DNA from: Sphagnum compactum
Taxonomy: Eukaryota; Bryophyta; Sphagnopsida; Sphagnales
DNA: 64,000 bases
NCBI GenBank assembly: GCA_965153455.1
Contig: OZ234501.1
Span: 806,001-870,000 of the forward strand
Reading direction: 5' to 3'
In this document: piece after piece, positions 44,352 through 54,609 of the stretch
Numbering within the stretch: the first letter of the stretch is position 1
How the letters are laid out: each line of letters starts with the position of its first letter
Program-made: the position numbers and the translations under genes
The notes under the pieces: generated by a model
What the model saw: the letters and a program-made list of their open reading frames with translations, nothing else
The model's database searches: none
Told to the model about the DNA's origin: nothing

Positions 44352-45715
44352 CGGTTTGTTAGGATACCGTTGGTGAAACCGATTAACTAAGTCTTGGGCA
44401 TGAACTAGGTTTCCAGCAGGCTCCCAAGTAGCTTCAGAAGGAGGATAACCTTGCCAAAAGACAAGGTACAGGAGCTTTCCACGAATCTTCTTGGAGTCCA
44501 AGACCTCCTGAACTTCAAACTCTTCTTGGCCTTAAATTTCGACTGGAGCTGGGGGTTCTTGATGACATTCTGGGATCGGGTTTTCATGATAGGGCTCAAG
44601 CAGGGAGACATGGAAAACATTGTGGATTTTGAACTGGGGTGGAAGCTCCAACTGGCAAGCCACTAGACCAACCAATTTGGCGATTTTGAAAGGTCTGAGG
44701 CGCTTTTAATCCAACTTGGCACATGGGCGAGTGGTAGCAATGTTCAATCTGAGAAGCCAGACCTTGTCTCCAACCTTGAAGTTTGGATGGTCCTTGCGTC
44801 GGCGGTCTGCTTGCTTCTTTTGCCATTCCTGTGTTAGCTTGAGTTCTGCCATAAGGTTCTGTTGAACCTGTCCAAGCCTCGTGGCCCTTTCTTCAGCCGA
44901 GGGGTTTACGGAGTCTCCAGGAATTTCAAGGCTGAACCTGGGATGAAAACCGTAATTGGCAAAGAATGGACTGATCCCAGTCGATGCATGTGTTGTGTTA
45001 TTATAAGCAAACTCTGCTTGAGATAGTAGGTCCAGCCAGTCGTCCTGTTGGTAGTTCACAGTGCAGCGAAGGTATTGCTCGAGTGTCTGGTTTGTCCGTT
45101 CGGTTTGTCCATCTATCTCAGGGTGGAAAGCTGAAGATAGCCGAATGTCAACTCCAAGAAGCTCGAATAGACGATGCCATAACTTGGATGCAAACTGAGG
45201 ACCTCTGTCGGACACAATTTCCTTGGGGAGTCCATGCAGTCGGACGATCCCGTCCAGAATTAACTGAGTTGTCTCTTCTGCCGTGATTGACTTGGAACAA
45301 GGGGTGAAATGGGCCATTTTGGTGAGTCGATCGACCACAACCAGTATTGAATTCTTGGTTCTGACAATAGGGAGGTCCGTGATGAAGTCCATTGCAATAG
45401 ATCCCCAAGGTCGGCTAGAAATCGACAGAGGCTGTAGGAGTCCAAACGGGCGATGCCTGGGAGCCTTGGATCGAGCACATGTATCACAAGACTTGACATA
45501 CTCCCGTAGCATCTTGTTCATTTTGGGCCACCAGTAAGTCCTTGACACTAGTTCGTGAGTCCGTGCCATTCCAAAGTGACCCGCCAAGGTGTTGTCGTGG
45601 CATTCTCTTAGGATTTTTAGGCATATAGGTCCTTCGGGTACATAAATCAAGTTATTTCGAAGGAGAAGTCCGTCTTGCTGTTCAAACTGATCCAAGTCAT
45701 CACGATTTGGGTTCC
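44325..45715 (-). pseudogene. Chromovirus integrase and chromodomain
   Basis: Integrase zinc module: CHDNTLAGHFG with CDTCARSK. Catalytic core: MDFITDLP, SDRGPQFASKLW and GQTERTNQTLEQYLR supply the D, D, E residues. The GPY/F module is present but its Gly reads Arg (KRLRPFKIAKLV). The chromodomain spans 44,358-44,525 with EFEVQEVLDSKK, LYLVFWQGYP, TWEPAGNL and FHQRYP, the aromatic-cage pattern that can bind methylated histone tails in this family. The natural stop is TAG at 44,325-44,327. Breaks: TAA at 44,706-44,708 (before the GPY/F module) and TAA at 44,532-44,534 (before the chromodomain). Confidence 0.9.
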
Positions 45716-48100
45716 TTGGTCGTTCCTAGAGTTCCTTCTTGATGTTGGTAGCCCAGGTGTCTTCCTCAGTTACCATCTTGATGTCCCTGACAAGGTATGA
45801 GTATGGGAGGGTGCTGATTGTTGCTACAACTCGAAATTGCTCGGGGTTGAGTAAAGTCTGGTTCTGCTGGCCGTAGGCCTCATCCCCCGCTCGAAGTTCA
45901 TATTCTGAACGATGAGATAGCGCGTCAGCTTTCCCTTGCTGGGTGCCGGGTTGATACTGAATCTCAAAGTCGAAATCAGCTAGGAAGATAGACCAGCGTG
46001 CCTGGCGACGATTTAAGGTCCGAGTAGTTGTGAAATAAAGGAGATTCTTGTGATCTGTCAGAACTTGGACTCGATGTTGAGCTCCGGCAAGATACGGTTT
46101 CCACTATTCGAATGCCGTGATGATTGCCAGGAGTTCTTTATCGTAGACCTGGTAGTTGATTTCGGCACTGGTTAACTTTCGTGAATAGAAAGCAACTAGA
46201 TGCAACAACCCATCTATTCCAAATTGAGATAGAATAGCTCCCAAGGCAAAATCTGAAGCGTCCATTTCCACAATGAATGGCTTGGCAGGATCGGGATGCA
46301 TCAGGATGGGTGCAGAGGTGAATGCCATCTTGAGAGTATCAAAAGCAGCCTGGGCCGTTGGATTCCACGAGAAGGGCTTGTCTTTGCAAGTCAGGGTTAT
46401 TAACGGTGTTGTGATCTTGGAGTAGCCTTTGATAAACCGACGATAGAAGTTGGCAAACCCTAGGAAGCGTTGAACGTCCTTGACCGAGGATGGAGTAGCC
46501 CAACACTGGATGGTCTCGACCTTTGACTTGTCCATGAAAATGCCATCTGGAGAGATCACGTAGCCGAGGAACGCCACTGAAGATTTGTCGAATTCACATT
46601 TTTCCAACTTGGCGTATAAGCCATGCTCTCGGAGCGTCGCAAGCACCAATCGTACATGTTTGTCATGGGTTTCCTGGTCCTTGGAAAAGATTAAAATGTC
46701 ATCCAAATAGACCACGACAAATTTGTCCATGTAATCCCGGAAGATATCATTCATTAGATGCTGAAAGAGTGCGGGTGCATTGGTGAGGCCGAAAGGCATG
46801 ACCGTGTATTCAAAGTGGCCGTAGCGTGTGCAGAAAGCTGTCTTTCATTCATCACCGGGGCGAATCCTGAGTAAGTTGTAGGCTCCACGGAGGTCAAGCT
46901 TGGTGAAGATCTTCCCGGTACGTAGTCGATCTAGGAGACTTAAAATCAAGGGCAAGGGATATCGATTCTTTTTGGTTATCTTGTTGAGTCCACGATAATC
47001 CACATAGAGTCGAAGGGAGCCATCCTTCTTCTTGACAAACAAAATTAGGGCGCCGGCTGGAGACTTGGAATGCTGAATGAACCCCTTGGCAAGATTTTCA
47101 GTAAGGTAATCACGCAGGGCTTAGAGCTCCGGTTCCGATAGGCCATAGATAGGACCAAAGGGTGGTGAGTGTCCTTCTTCTAGATCAATCGGGCAATCAT
47201 ATGGACTATGGGCGGGGAGCTGATCAGCATTAATCTTTTCAAAAACATCAACAAAGTCCTTATACTTCTCGGGAAGTTTGACAGGTGTTGGTTCTGATTG
47301 GGGGTTTGTGGTGTTGGCTGGGTTGACATGGACGGCGAAGACTTGAAGATTCTTAGCAGCCCGATAGAAAGGGACAACTCTATCAACGAAGATATGGACA
47401 AGGTTGGTTTTTTGGGCAGGATTCTTGACAAGATTTTTGACATGACAAGGTTTAGTTCTGACCAACCGGGGGTTCTTGACTATAAGACTTGACATAACAG
47501 ACTTGATAAAATTGGAATTGGTTCTGACCCTCTTTGGGTTTTCGACCATAGGGTTCTTGGCAGGACTGGACAAAGTGTTTTTCTGAGCGTGGGGTTCTTG
47601 AGAGGTGCACCGTTGTGCGCTGAAGGTGAGGGTTCTAGATCGCCAATCAATGATAGGGTTGTGTGCTTCTAGCCAAGGCAGACCAAGGATGATGGGATGG
47701 TGAGGGGTGGAGATGATGTTGAGAACAATTTTCTTCGTGTGCTTGCCGATACAGAGTTCTAGAGGGGTTGTCTCGTGTGTGATTGCACCAGAAGCAATGG
47801 TTCTCCCATCAATAACCTCTACCGGAACAGGGGTTGACTTCTTGACCACAGGGATGTTGTGTTGGACGACAAATGTTTGGTCGATGAAAGAAGAGGTGGC
47901 GCTAGAGTCCACCAAAGCTAACACTTGTGGTATGTCTTTTGGAATACGAATGATGTCCACATACTGAGTGAAACTGGGACTGGGACCAACAGCGGAGCAG
48001 GAGCCTTTGCAAAGGTGGTGTTGGGTGAGATCCAGTCGCACGGCTCCTACTGTGACTGGATGTTCTTGGTTTCCAACTCTTGGGGAGTTTCCACAGCTTG
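45716..48100 (-). pseudogene. Chromovirus protease, reverse transcriptase and RNase H
   Basis: Protease: ALVDSSATSSFID near 47,900, where the family normally has DSG; the catalytic Gly has become Ser (G-to-A). It is followed by [58 protein letters not shown], the catalytic VVVYLDDILIFSKD and FLGYVISPDG. RNase H: VEMDASDFALGA, YDKELLAI and VLTDHKNLLYF. Stops in the one pol frame are TAA 47,121, TGA 46,845 (Trp site), TAG 46,104 and TAG 45,726. Between protease and RT lies a Lys/Asn-rich spacer with repeated VKNP-type words. Confidence 0.9.
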
Positions 48101-49036
48101 AACTTGAAGTTTGACAAGCTTTTGAGGGCACTGACGAGCTATATGCCTAAGGTTGCCACAGTAAAGACATAGATTGTTTGTCCTTCAGCGAAGTTTCTCG
48201 GCTTCTGTCAAAGATTTAAACTTAGCTGTGTCGATCTGCATCGGAGCAGGTCCAAAAGAGGCAGGTCGGGCAACTGGTGTTGTTTGGGGAATTAAGGGGA
48301 GCGTAGTAGGCCGACTGTTCCAAAGTTAGGCGTTGGAGGTGACTTTCTTTTCCTGGCGACGTTCGAATAGACGATTATCCCACCGAATTGCCTGGGTGAT
48401 GGCTTCATTAAAGGAAGAAGGGTCTGCGAGTGTCAACAAAAGATCTTGAACATCATCACGAAGCCCACAGCGAAACTGATCAATCAAGGCAGCTTCTCCC
48501 CGATTGACGTCGCAGGCAAGCTGCCTGAATTCTAAGGCGTAGACGATGACCGAACGTGTCCCTTGCTGGAGGCGACGCAGCTTGTTGGCTGAAGTCCTGG
48601 CCTTGTCACTGTCCCCAAATACTTCTTCAAATTCCACCATAAAGGCATTGAAATCTTGTAGGAGAGGGGATGATGTTTCCAGGATGGGAGCAAACCATGC
48701 TACAGCTGTCCCAGTGAATAGGGTTCCAACGAATCCTACATGAATGGTGTCATCAAAATAACGACGGGGGTGTAGTTGCATGATCAGGCGTACCTGGCTG
48801 ACAAAGCCTCAAAATTTGAGGCGCGTTCCATCAAACTTTTCTGGCAAACTGATCTTGGGCTCTGGGGCGGCCATTGTAAGAGCAGGAAGTACTGGGGCAG
48901 GAGGTGGTGGCTGATTCTGTAGGCGGGTCACCGAGTCTCTAAGCACGACATTTTCTTGTTGAAGGTGCTGAAGGGCGGCAAGGATTTGAATGAGATCGAT
49001 GTTTGATTCTGAGTTGTCCATGGTGGTAGTTCTCAC
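48101..49036 (-). pseudogene. Chromovirus gag
   Basis: Starts at ATG 49,036 (MRTTTMDNSESNIDL), or 15 nt later at an in-frame Met. A coiled coil (LQHLQQENVVLRDSVTRLQ) and Pro-rich linker precede the Gag capsid domain (PEKFDGTRLKF, GTAVAWFAP, FEEVFGD). The single zinc knuckle C-x2-C-x4-H-x4-C (CLYCGNLRHIARQCP) lies near 48,150. Breaks in one frame are TGA 48,809, TAA 48,326 and TGA 48,185. Pol continues in the -1 frame relative to gag; whether this was programmed or is a later indel cannot be decided from one copy. Confidence 0.85.
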
Positions 49037-49069
49037 ACTTTTGCGCTTTCAATCTTCAAACTTGCAACT

Positions 49070-49530
49070 TCAGATGCTTGAATCTCTCTCAATACAAGTC
49101 CTAATGACATGAAATTTCTCTCACATATATATTCCTATATAATCTATAAGATCACAAAGTTACACACCCAAAAAAAACTTAAACAAAGGAGATATGACCA
49201 AAAAACCAGATCTGCACTTGAAACTTTAGATGCTTGGATCTCTCTCAATACTAGTCCAAATGACATGAAATTTCTCTCACACATATATTCCTATATGATC
49301 TATAAGATCACAAAGTTACAAACCCAAAAAAGCTTAAACAAAGGAGATATGACCAAAAAACCAGATCTACACTTGAAACTTTAGATGCTTGGATCTCTCT
49401 CAATACAAGTCCAAATGAGATGAAATTTCTCTCACACATATATTCCTATATGATCTATAAGATCACAAAGTTACAGACCCAAAAAAGCTTAAACAAAGTA
49501 GATATGACCAAAAAAACCAGATTTGGCACA
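49070..49530. repeat. Chromovirus leader, three tandem 155-bp repeats
   Basis: GATGCTTGGATCTCTCTCAA starts at about 49,073, 49,229 and 49,384, each followed by GACATGAAATTTCTCTCACA and ATGATCTATAAGATCACAAA. The last unit fades after AACCAGATT. They lie between the 5' LTR and gag. Confidence 0.88.
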
Positions 49531-49700
49531 GAGTTTTCAAAAGCTCTTAACTCTCACAAAACATATCCTTTTCTTTTGAAACTTTGAAAGTAGAAGCGTC
49601 CTATAGTCTTCTATAACCTTTCCAAGTTTCACTCCAAGATACCTCTAGCTACTTACTGAAACAACAAAACAAACAAACAAGAAGAAGGAGTAGATCAAAC

Positions 49701-49967
49701 TGTTATGGACCGACTACAAACAAGTGGAGAATTACAAGACAAGACAAGCTTTATTGACCCATCAACTGGTGTTGATCTGCTGAAGGGTTGTTCCCCAGAC
49801 TATCTCCTTTTATAACCCTGAGCCATACTAATCCCAAAATATCCTAGGCCATGATATTGCCAAAAATATCCCAAAATATCCTAGGCCATGATATTGCCAA
49901 AAGTATCCCAAAATATCCTAGGACATGACATTGCCAAAAGTATCCCAAAATATCCTAGGCCATGACA
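49701..49967 (-). repeat. Chromovirus 5' LTR
   Basis: 267 bp; the same as the 3' LTR except that it has one copy of the 40-bp segment and few point differences. The sequence just downstream in element orientation (GTTTGATCTACTCC) does not match the initiator-Met primer-site pattern. Confidence 0.92.
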
Positions 49968-49972
49968 ATAGG

Positions 49973-50968
49973 AGCAACAAGAAAGGGAGTAGAGAGACAA
50001 AGAGGAAGAGCAACTACAAGAAGTGAGTCTCTTATAATTGAGCCCCTACAAACCAACCATGGTGGTAGAGGTTTATAGATCATTGCCATGAGCTCTCCGT
50101 TACATTACAGTAAAGGTTTGTTACATTCATTAGGATTTTTTTTGGTTTAACTTTTTTTAAATTACCTTTTTTATTTTTTTTATTATCATTTTTTTTGCTT
50201 TTAATTTTTTTCTTGTCGTTTGTTGGTTTTTTTAATACTATTCTTTTGTCATTTCTATTTTTTTAATTCTTTTTCTTTTTCTCCTCTTATTTTTCTTTTT
50301 TGTATTTTTTTAATATTTTCTTTACTTCTGGTTTTATGTCTTTTTTAAAAAATCTATACCCTTTTAAATTTTTATTTCTATCTCTTTTTTTATCTGGTTT
50401 TAAAGTTTTTTTTTCTTGGATTGTTTCTTTTTTATTTTTTATTTTTTTTACTTCTTTACTATTTTAATTTCATATTTCTCATTTTCATTTTCTGCAATTT
50501 AAAAAATAATTTATTTCTTTTTCCTCTCATTGTTTTGGTTTTTTAACTATTTTTTCTGGAGTTTTACCGTTTCTATTTTCAGGGGTATTTTTTTGATATT
50601 TTCCCCTTGGTTTTCTTGTTTTCTATATTTTTTAATATTTGTTGAAATTTTTGGTTTTATATTTCTTATTTTATTTATGGTTTTCATTTTCTATAATGTT
50701 GTAAAAAAAAGTTCTTTGTTGTTTTTTTTCTTTTATTCTAAATGATTGTTTAACAAATTTGGGGTTTAAGTTTTTTTGAAAATCTAGTTTCTTCTTCTTC
50801 TTTTTGCAAATTTTGTTGTTTATCTATTTTTTGATGTTTTTTTATTTTTGTTTTTTGTTATTTGTAATTTTTGAAAATCTTATTTTCTTTTTTTTTATTG
50901 TTAAGTTTTTTTTTCTTTTGGTTTTCTCAATATATAACCCAATTGATCGTTAATGAATGACACTAAAG
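49973..50968. other. T-rich tract between two retrotransposons
   Basis: A purine-rich stretch (49,973-50,030) is followed by strongly T-rich DNA (50,130-50,930). A 71-codon Phe-rich open frame here is an artefact of composition. No gene. Confidence 0.6.
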
Positions 50969-50972
50969 GTGG

Positions 50973-51869
50973 TGTAACTGAAAAGGAGGTGACCGCATCA
51001 GTATTCCCTGTAACTGTGCAGTGTAATTGATCAGGACTGATCCAGCCACCTTCATTGATGAAAGGCGAGGGATCTTAACACCTTTAGAGGAGAGTTTGAT
51101 CGGATTGTGCATGGGGTGCATGGGAAGTAGTTGTCTGGCTGGTTTTGGATGGAACTGCAGGAAAATGACGGCGGTAGTGATAGGGTGGATGCGGCGCCGC
51201 AGTAATGAGGAATGGAGGAGAATGTGGCGGGAAGGAGATCGGTAACTAGGGGATGTAGAGAGGAGTGGGAAGAAGGTTTTTTTTTGCCAGGTTTTGGTTA
51301 AGACATCTTGGTTGGACTGGAAAAATTCCGCTGTGCCACTGGCCAATCGAGATGGACGTTGTGAGGACATAGTCTGGGTGAGCATTAAGAGGATAGAACT
51401 CGGCTGATTCTTAGGATGTGAGAATCGATGTGTGGAGTAGCATCAGAGAGCCATTTAGTTGTGGATGACGAGTGAATGCAGTAGTGCAGAGAGGTTTGTG
51501 TTATTGTCATCAGTTTTGGCTTGAGGTCTGAAACTCTATGGACTTTGAGGAATGCTCGACCTTCTGATTTGGGGAGGTTCCATGGTGTGAGGTGTCTGGT
51601 TCCGGATGAAACACTGTAGGAGAAAGAAGTTTGTACTGTGTTTCCTGATTGCAAGTAAAGCTCTTGAGCTTTGGTTTGTGTGATTGAATCTGCCCAGTTC
51701 AGATGCATGACTACTGAAGTCGCGAATGATCAGTGAATGTAGGCAGGAGAGTGATCTGGGTGGAGGTTGCTAGAGTAGATGTTTTGGTATGACAGCAATT
51801 GAGTGTTCGATTCTGATCAGTTGTAACAACTCCCTAGGGTTGTCTGCAGAATTGTAGATCCCTCCTTTT
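50973..51869 (+). repeat. Gypsy-3 5' LTR
   Basis: Starts TGTAACTGAAAAGG and runs to the T-tract before the primer site. Matches 58,016-58,912. Frames inside on both strands, such as 51,027-51,245, also occur in the other LTR because the DNA is the same, not because of selection. Confidence 0.93.
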
Positions 51870-51881
51870 TGGTATTAGAGC
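51870..51881 (+). other. Gypsy-3 primer-binding site (initiator Met tRNA type)
   Basis: TGGTATTAGAGC, identical to the Gypsy-1 site and 11 of 12 matches to the initiator-Met tRNA complement. Confidence 0.87.
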
Positions 51882-51947
51882 ATGGTTGCGATCTGGTAGT
51901 CTCGATGGGACCTGAGAATGTGTAGATGCAATGACAGTTGAGCCATC

Positions 51948-52277
51948 ATGTCGTCGTCAAGCGCAGATGAAATTCCGGTAAAAGAACTGACTCAGGACAT
52001 GCATGAGCAACGAATCATCCTTGGCTTCGACTATTGCATTAATCCGGGTGGAGCACCGAGAGGATCTACAGTCCTACGTTTTCTTGGTTTCGGTCTCATC
52101 ACCATTGTAGGAATAGACCCTGAAGAGGCTCGCATAGGAGATATAGCAGTTGAGATCGCTCACACTGGATTCTACACACGCGCCGAGGTTTGGGTGAAGG
52201 TGAGTAATGGATCAAGGGGCTGGGTCTCAACCTCCCGGTTACAGACACAATACTATTTCACAACGTACCTTGCATAG
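51948..52277 (+). CDS. Gypsy-3 leader ORF A, 109 aa, unknown function
   Basis: Intact frame from ATG at 51,948, 66 bp after the primer site, to TAG 52,275-52,277. It has the same length as the Gypsy-1 copy. Conserved parts: MSSSS-DEIP, VLRFLGFG, VGI-P--AR-GDIAVE, AH-GFYTRA and the end YLA. No known domain, signal peptide or transmembrane segment is seen. The stop lies in CTT-GCA-TAG. It is intact although gag and pol downstream are broken. It could be an accessory protein or the N-terminal half of a fusion with ORF B. Confidence 0.65.
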   Translation: MSSSSADEIPVKELTQDMHEQRIILGFDYCINPGGAPRGSTVLRFLGFGLITIVGIDPEEARIGDIAVEIAHTGFYTRAEVWVKVSNGSRGWVSTSRLQTQYYFTTYLA

Positions 52278-52611
52278 AGTGACACCCTCGTTTGCTGAGC
52301 GACAGCGTAGTATGCCAAGACTGGGGGACATTTGGGTTCCCAAATCGGCTTCTTCAGCAAACCATTTTCCCAGGCTTTACATCCCTGGAGTAGAGGACTT
52401 GTTCCAAACTGGAGATCGGATTATCAGAGTGGAGCATGGTGGGTCGAGGTCGCGTCTGATCAATTGGAGGATCTGGCGTGATGCAGGAGAAACCTGGCAA
52501 TTTCAGCAGGAGTCTTCAGATGACCAAATCTTTTCTCTTCTTCCGTCTGACTTCTCGCCTTTACCTTTAAAACCTGTCGCAGAAGGTGAGCAGTCCACGT
52601 TTTTTGGTTGA
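52207..52611 (+). CDS. Gypsy-3 leader ORF B, 134 aa, +1 frame, unknown function
   Basis: Open from ATG at 52,207, overlapping ORF A by 71 bp in the +1 frame, to a TGA at 52,609-52,611, 55 bp before gag. Residues before the ORF A stop are poorly conserved with Gypsy-1; immediately after it conservation is high (FAERQRSMPRLGDIWVP, RLYIPGVEDLFQTGDR, VEHGGSRSR). This suggests that the true coding join is at the ORF A stop, by +1 frameshift, rather than at this ATG. The domain is unknown. Confidence 0.6.
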   Translation: MDQGAGSQPPGYRHNTISQRTLHRVTPSFAERQRSMPRLGDIWVPKSASSANHFPRLYIPGVEDLFQTGDRIIRVEHGGSRSRLINWRIWRDAGETWQFQQESSDDQIFSLLPSDFSPLPLKPVAEGEQSTFFG

Positions 52612-52666
52612 ACCGCAGCTAATTCTTTCTTGAAGGTTGTGGATCAGAGTTGAATTTCTTTTCCGA

Positions 52667-54591
52667 ATGACGAGTCCCCAGGAGATGGACGATTTGTTTT
52701 GGGGACGGGATTACGAGGATGTCAGTGATTGGGCGGAGCGATTGACCATGGCCGCTGAGGTCCGCGACTCACTCCTGACAAATTGTTCAAAATCATGAAG
52801 TTGAATCTGCGTGGTCGAGCGAAGGAGTGGTTTCGAAGGCTACAGCCAGCGCCTGTTGACTGGGCAGACCTGCGAATGTTGATGATCCAGAAATACGGGA
52901 ACATAGACGTCGACGACATCCGGATGAAAATGGATGCTATCAAGTAGGAACCCAGAGAAAGGGTTCAGAAGTATTTTGAACGCCTGGACAAACTGTTCCG
53001 GAAGGGTCAGATCCAGGATGCAGAGCAAAGAAGATTCCTGGCCAGACTGAGGCCAGAAATTAGGAAGTTATGCGTTGTGAGGGTGTTTGCAGACATCGAG
53101 GAGTTAGTGGGTACTGCAATTGAAGTGGAAAGAGTATTGGGCGAACTGGGAGAGACTCCATTCGAGCCTCTCAAGGAAGAACAAGAAGAAGAAGCATCAG
53201 AGAATAATGTGGAACGACAGGTTAGTGCATTGAATAACACATTAATCAATTTCTTTAAAGGGAGCGCGCGTGATCTAGCATCGTCATCCTCTTCCAATGT
53301 GTTTGGAGGGTGCCAGATTTGCAAGGGAAGTGACCTCCAGGCCATTGCCTGTCCGAGGCTCAATGAAGCACGGCCTAAATGCGCCAAGTGCAATATGCCG
53401 CATAGGACAGAAAATTGTGGGGTGAAGTGTAACTTTTGTGCAGGTTTGGGACATTCAGAGGATCGCTGCTGGAAGAAACCCAAAGATGGGAAGCTGTATC
53501 CTAGAGTGGCGAACTTCGTGGAAGTTTTACTGGATGATGAAGAGGCAACGCTGCAGCAACTCAACAGGTTGTGTGGCAGTGAGAAGGTATTTTCATACAC
53601 TAAGGTACCACGGCGACGAACTCCTGTCGAAGTGGCACCAACAGGTAACGTACCCTCACCTGAAATTGCAGAAAAAGGTACGAAGGTGAATCGAGAAACT
53701 ACTGTCAAATCAAAAATTCTCTCGCATTTTGTAAAAGGGAAGATATCCCTTAGTCCAATGGAGACAGACTTGATGATCCCTGGGGAGCTAGAACATTTGG
53801 AAAATTTAATGAAGCTAGCCCGTAGGAAGAAAGACGCAGAGTTGGCAAGCGATCAGGTGTCAGTTGTTTCACCTGGTCAGGCCATTAGACGAATATGTGT
53901 TAACAAGACTAACAGGAGCAAAACACTCCATCTACCGGTGGAGATAGGCAAGTATGAAGTAGGACTTGTGGACACAGGGGCCTCCATGTCCGTCATGGCT
54001 GCCACTGTGGTAAGAGAAATGGGGATGATGCATTTAGTAGTTGGATCTGAAACCTATAGAACTGCATCTGGGGTCGTGACTCAGGCCTTAGGACGGATCG
54101 ATGAGGTAACAGTAGGGGTTGGAGGTGTCCAATGTGCCATGACTTTCATGGTGGTAGACACAGATAGTTACAATGTATTACTTGGGTTGGACTTCTTGAT
54201 GAAGATCGGAGCTATCGTGGACGTGGAGCGAGGGCTGATCCAAGTCAGGAAGGGTCCAGGAACTAATATGGAAGTGTTGCTGTTGACTGTGGTGAATCTA
54301 CTGCAGAGTGAAAGTTCGAAGGCTGTGGAGCATGCTGCTGTAGTCACCTCAAAAAATGTATTACCCGGAACTTTAGAGGTGGATCCGGGGAAGATGTCAC
54401 TGTGTGACTCTGTCGTGTCCGAGCAAACAAACATGCGGATATCAGAATCCGACACTGATACGGGTGAAGACAGTGAAGAAGACTTTCAGTCGATGGGGCT
54501 AATTGAGGGAGAATCAGAGTTCGACGACACTGAACTTGAAGAATTGGTGTTGAAGGAAGGACCACAGCAGATCCTACAACTCACACTGTAA
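52667..54591 (+). pseudogene. Gypsy-3 gag-protease
   Basis: ATG at 52,667 (MTSPQEMDDLFWG), the same start as in Gypsy-1. A 1-bp deletion near 52,772 and TAG at 52,945-52,947 (CAG in Gypsy-1) break the capsid domain; after that the frame is open to 54,591. Three zinc knuckles lie around 53,310-53,480 (CQICKGSDLQAIACP, CAKCNMPHRTENC and CNFCAGLGHSEDRC); the His of the first is Leu (SDLQ), so that knuckle is probably damaged. The protease has GLVDTGASMSVMA and VLLGLDFLMKIG with an intact active-site motif. The acidic tail (DTDTGEDSEED) ends at TAA 54,589-54,591, and pol follows in the same frame. Confidence 0.9.
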
Positions 54592-54609
54592 GATCAGACT
54601 GATGACTTC

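Larger units (their letters stand above)
44009..49967 (-). mobile_element. Dead chromovirus (Ty3/gypsy with chromodomain), 5.96 kb
   Basis: Two short LTRs (307 and 267 bp) and a perfect 5-bp duplication ATAGG (44,004-44,008 and 49,968-49,972). In element orientation: 5' LTR, leader with three 155-bp tandem repeats, gag with one zinc knuckle, protease, reverse transcriptase with YLDD, RNase H, integrase, chromodomain, polypurine tract, 3' LTR. The chromodomain after integrase defines chromoviruses, whose integrases are often guided to modified chromatin. Gag and pol are in different frames, and at least nine stops break them. It is unrelated in sequence to Gypsy-1/3. Confidence 0.95.

Noticed and set aside
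50530-50745. Hydrophobic 71-codon frame
   Set aside because: Same T-rich composition effect.
51027-51245. 72-codon frame in the Gypsy-3 LTR, also at 58,070-58,288
   Set aside because: Same reason: duplicated LTR DNA. Unlike the 2.5-kb unit family, it is not shared with a diverged relative.
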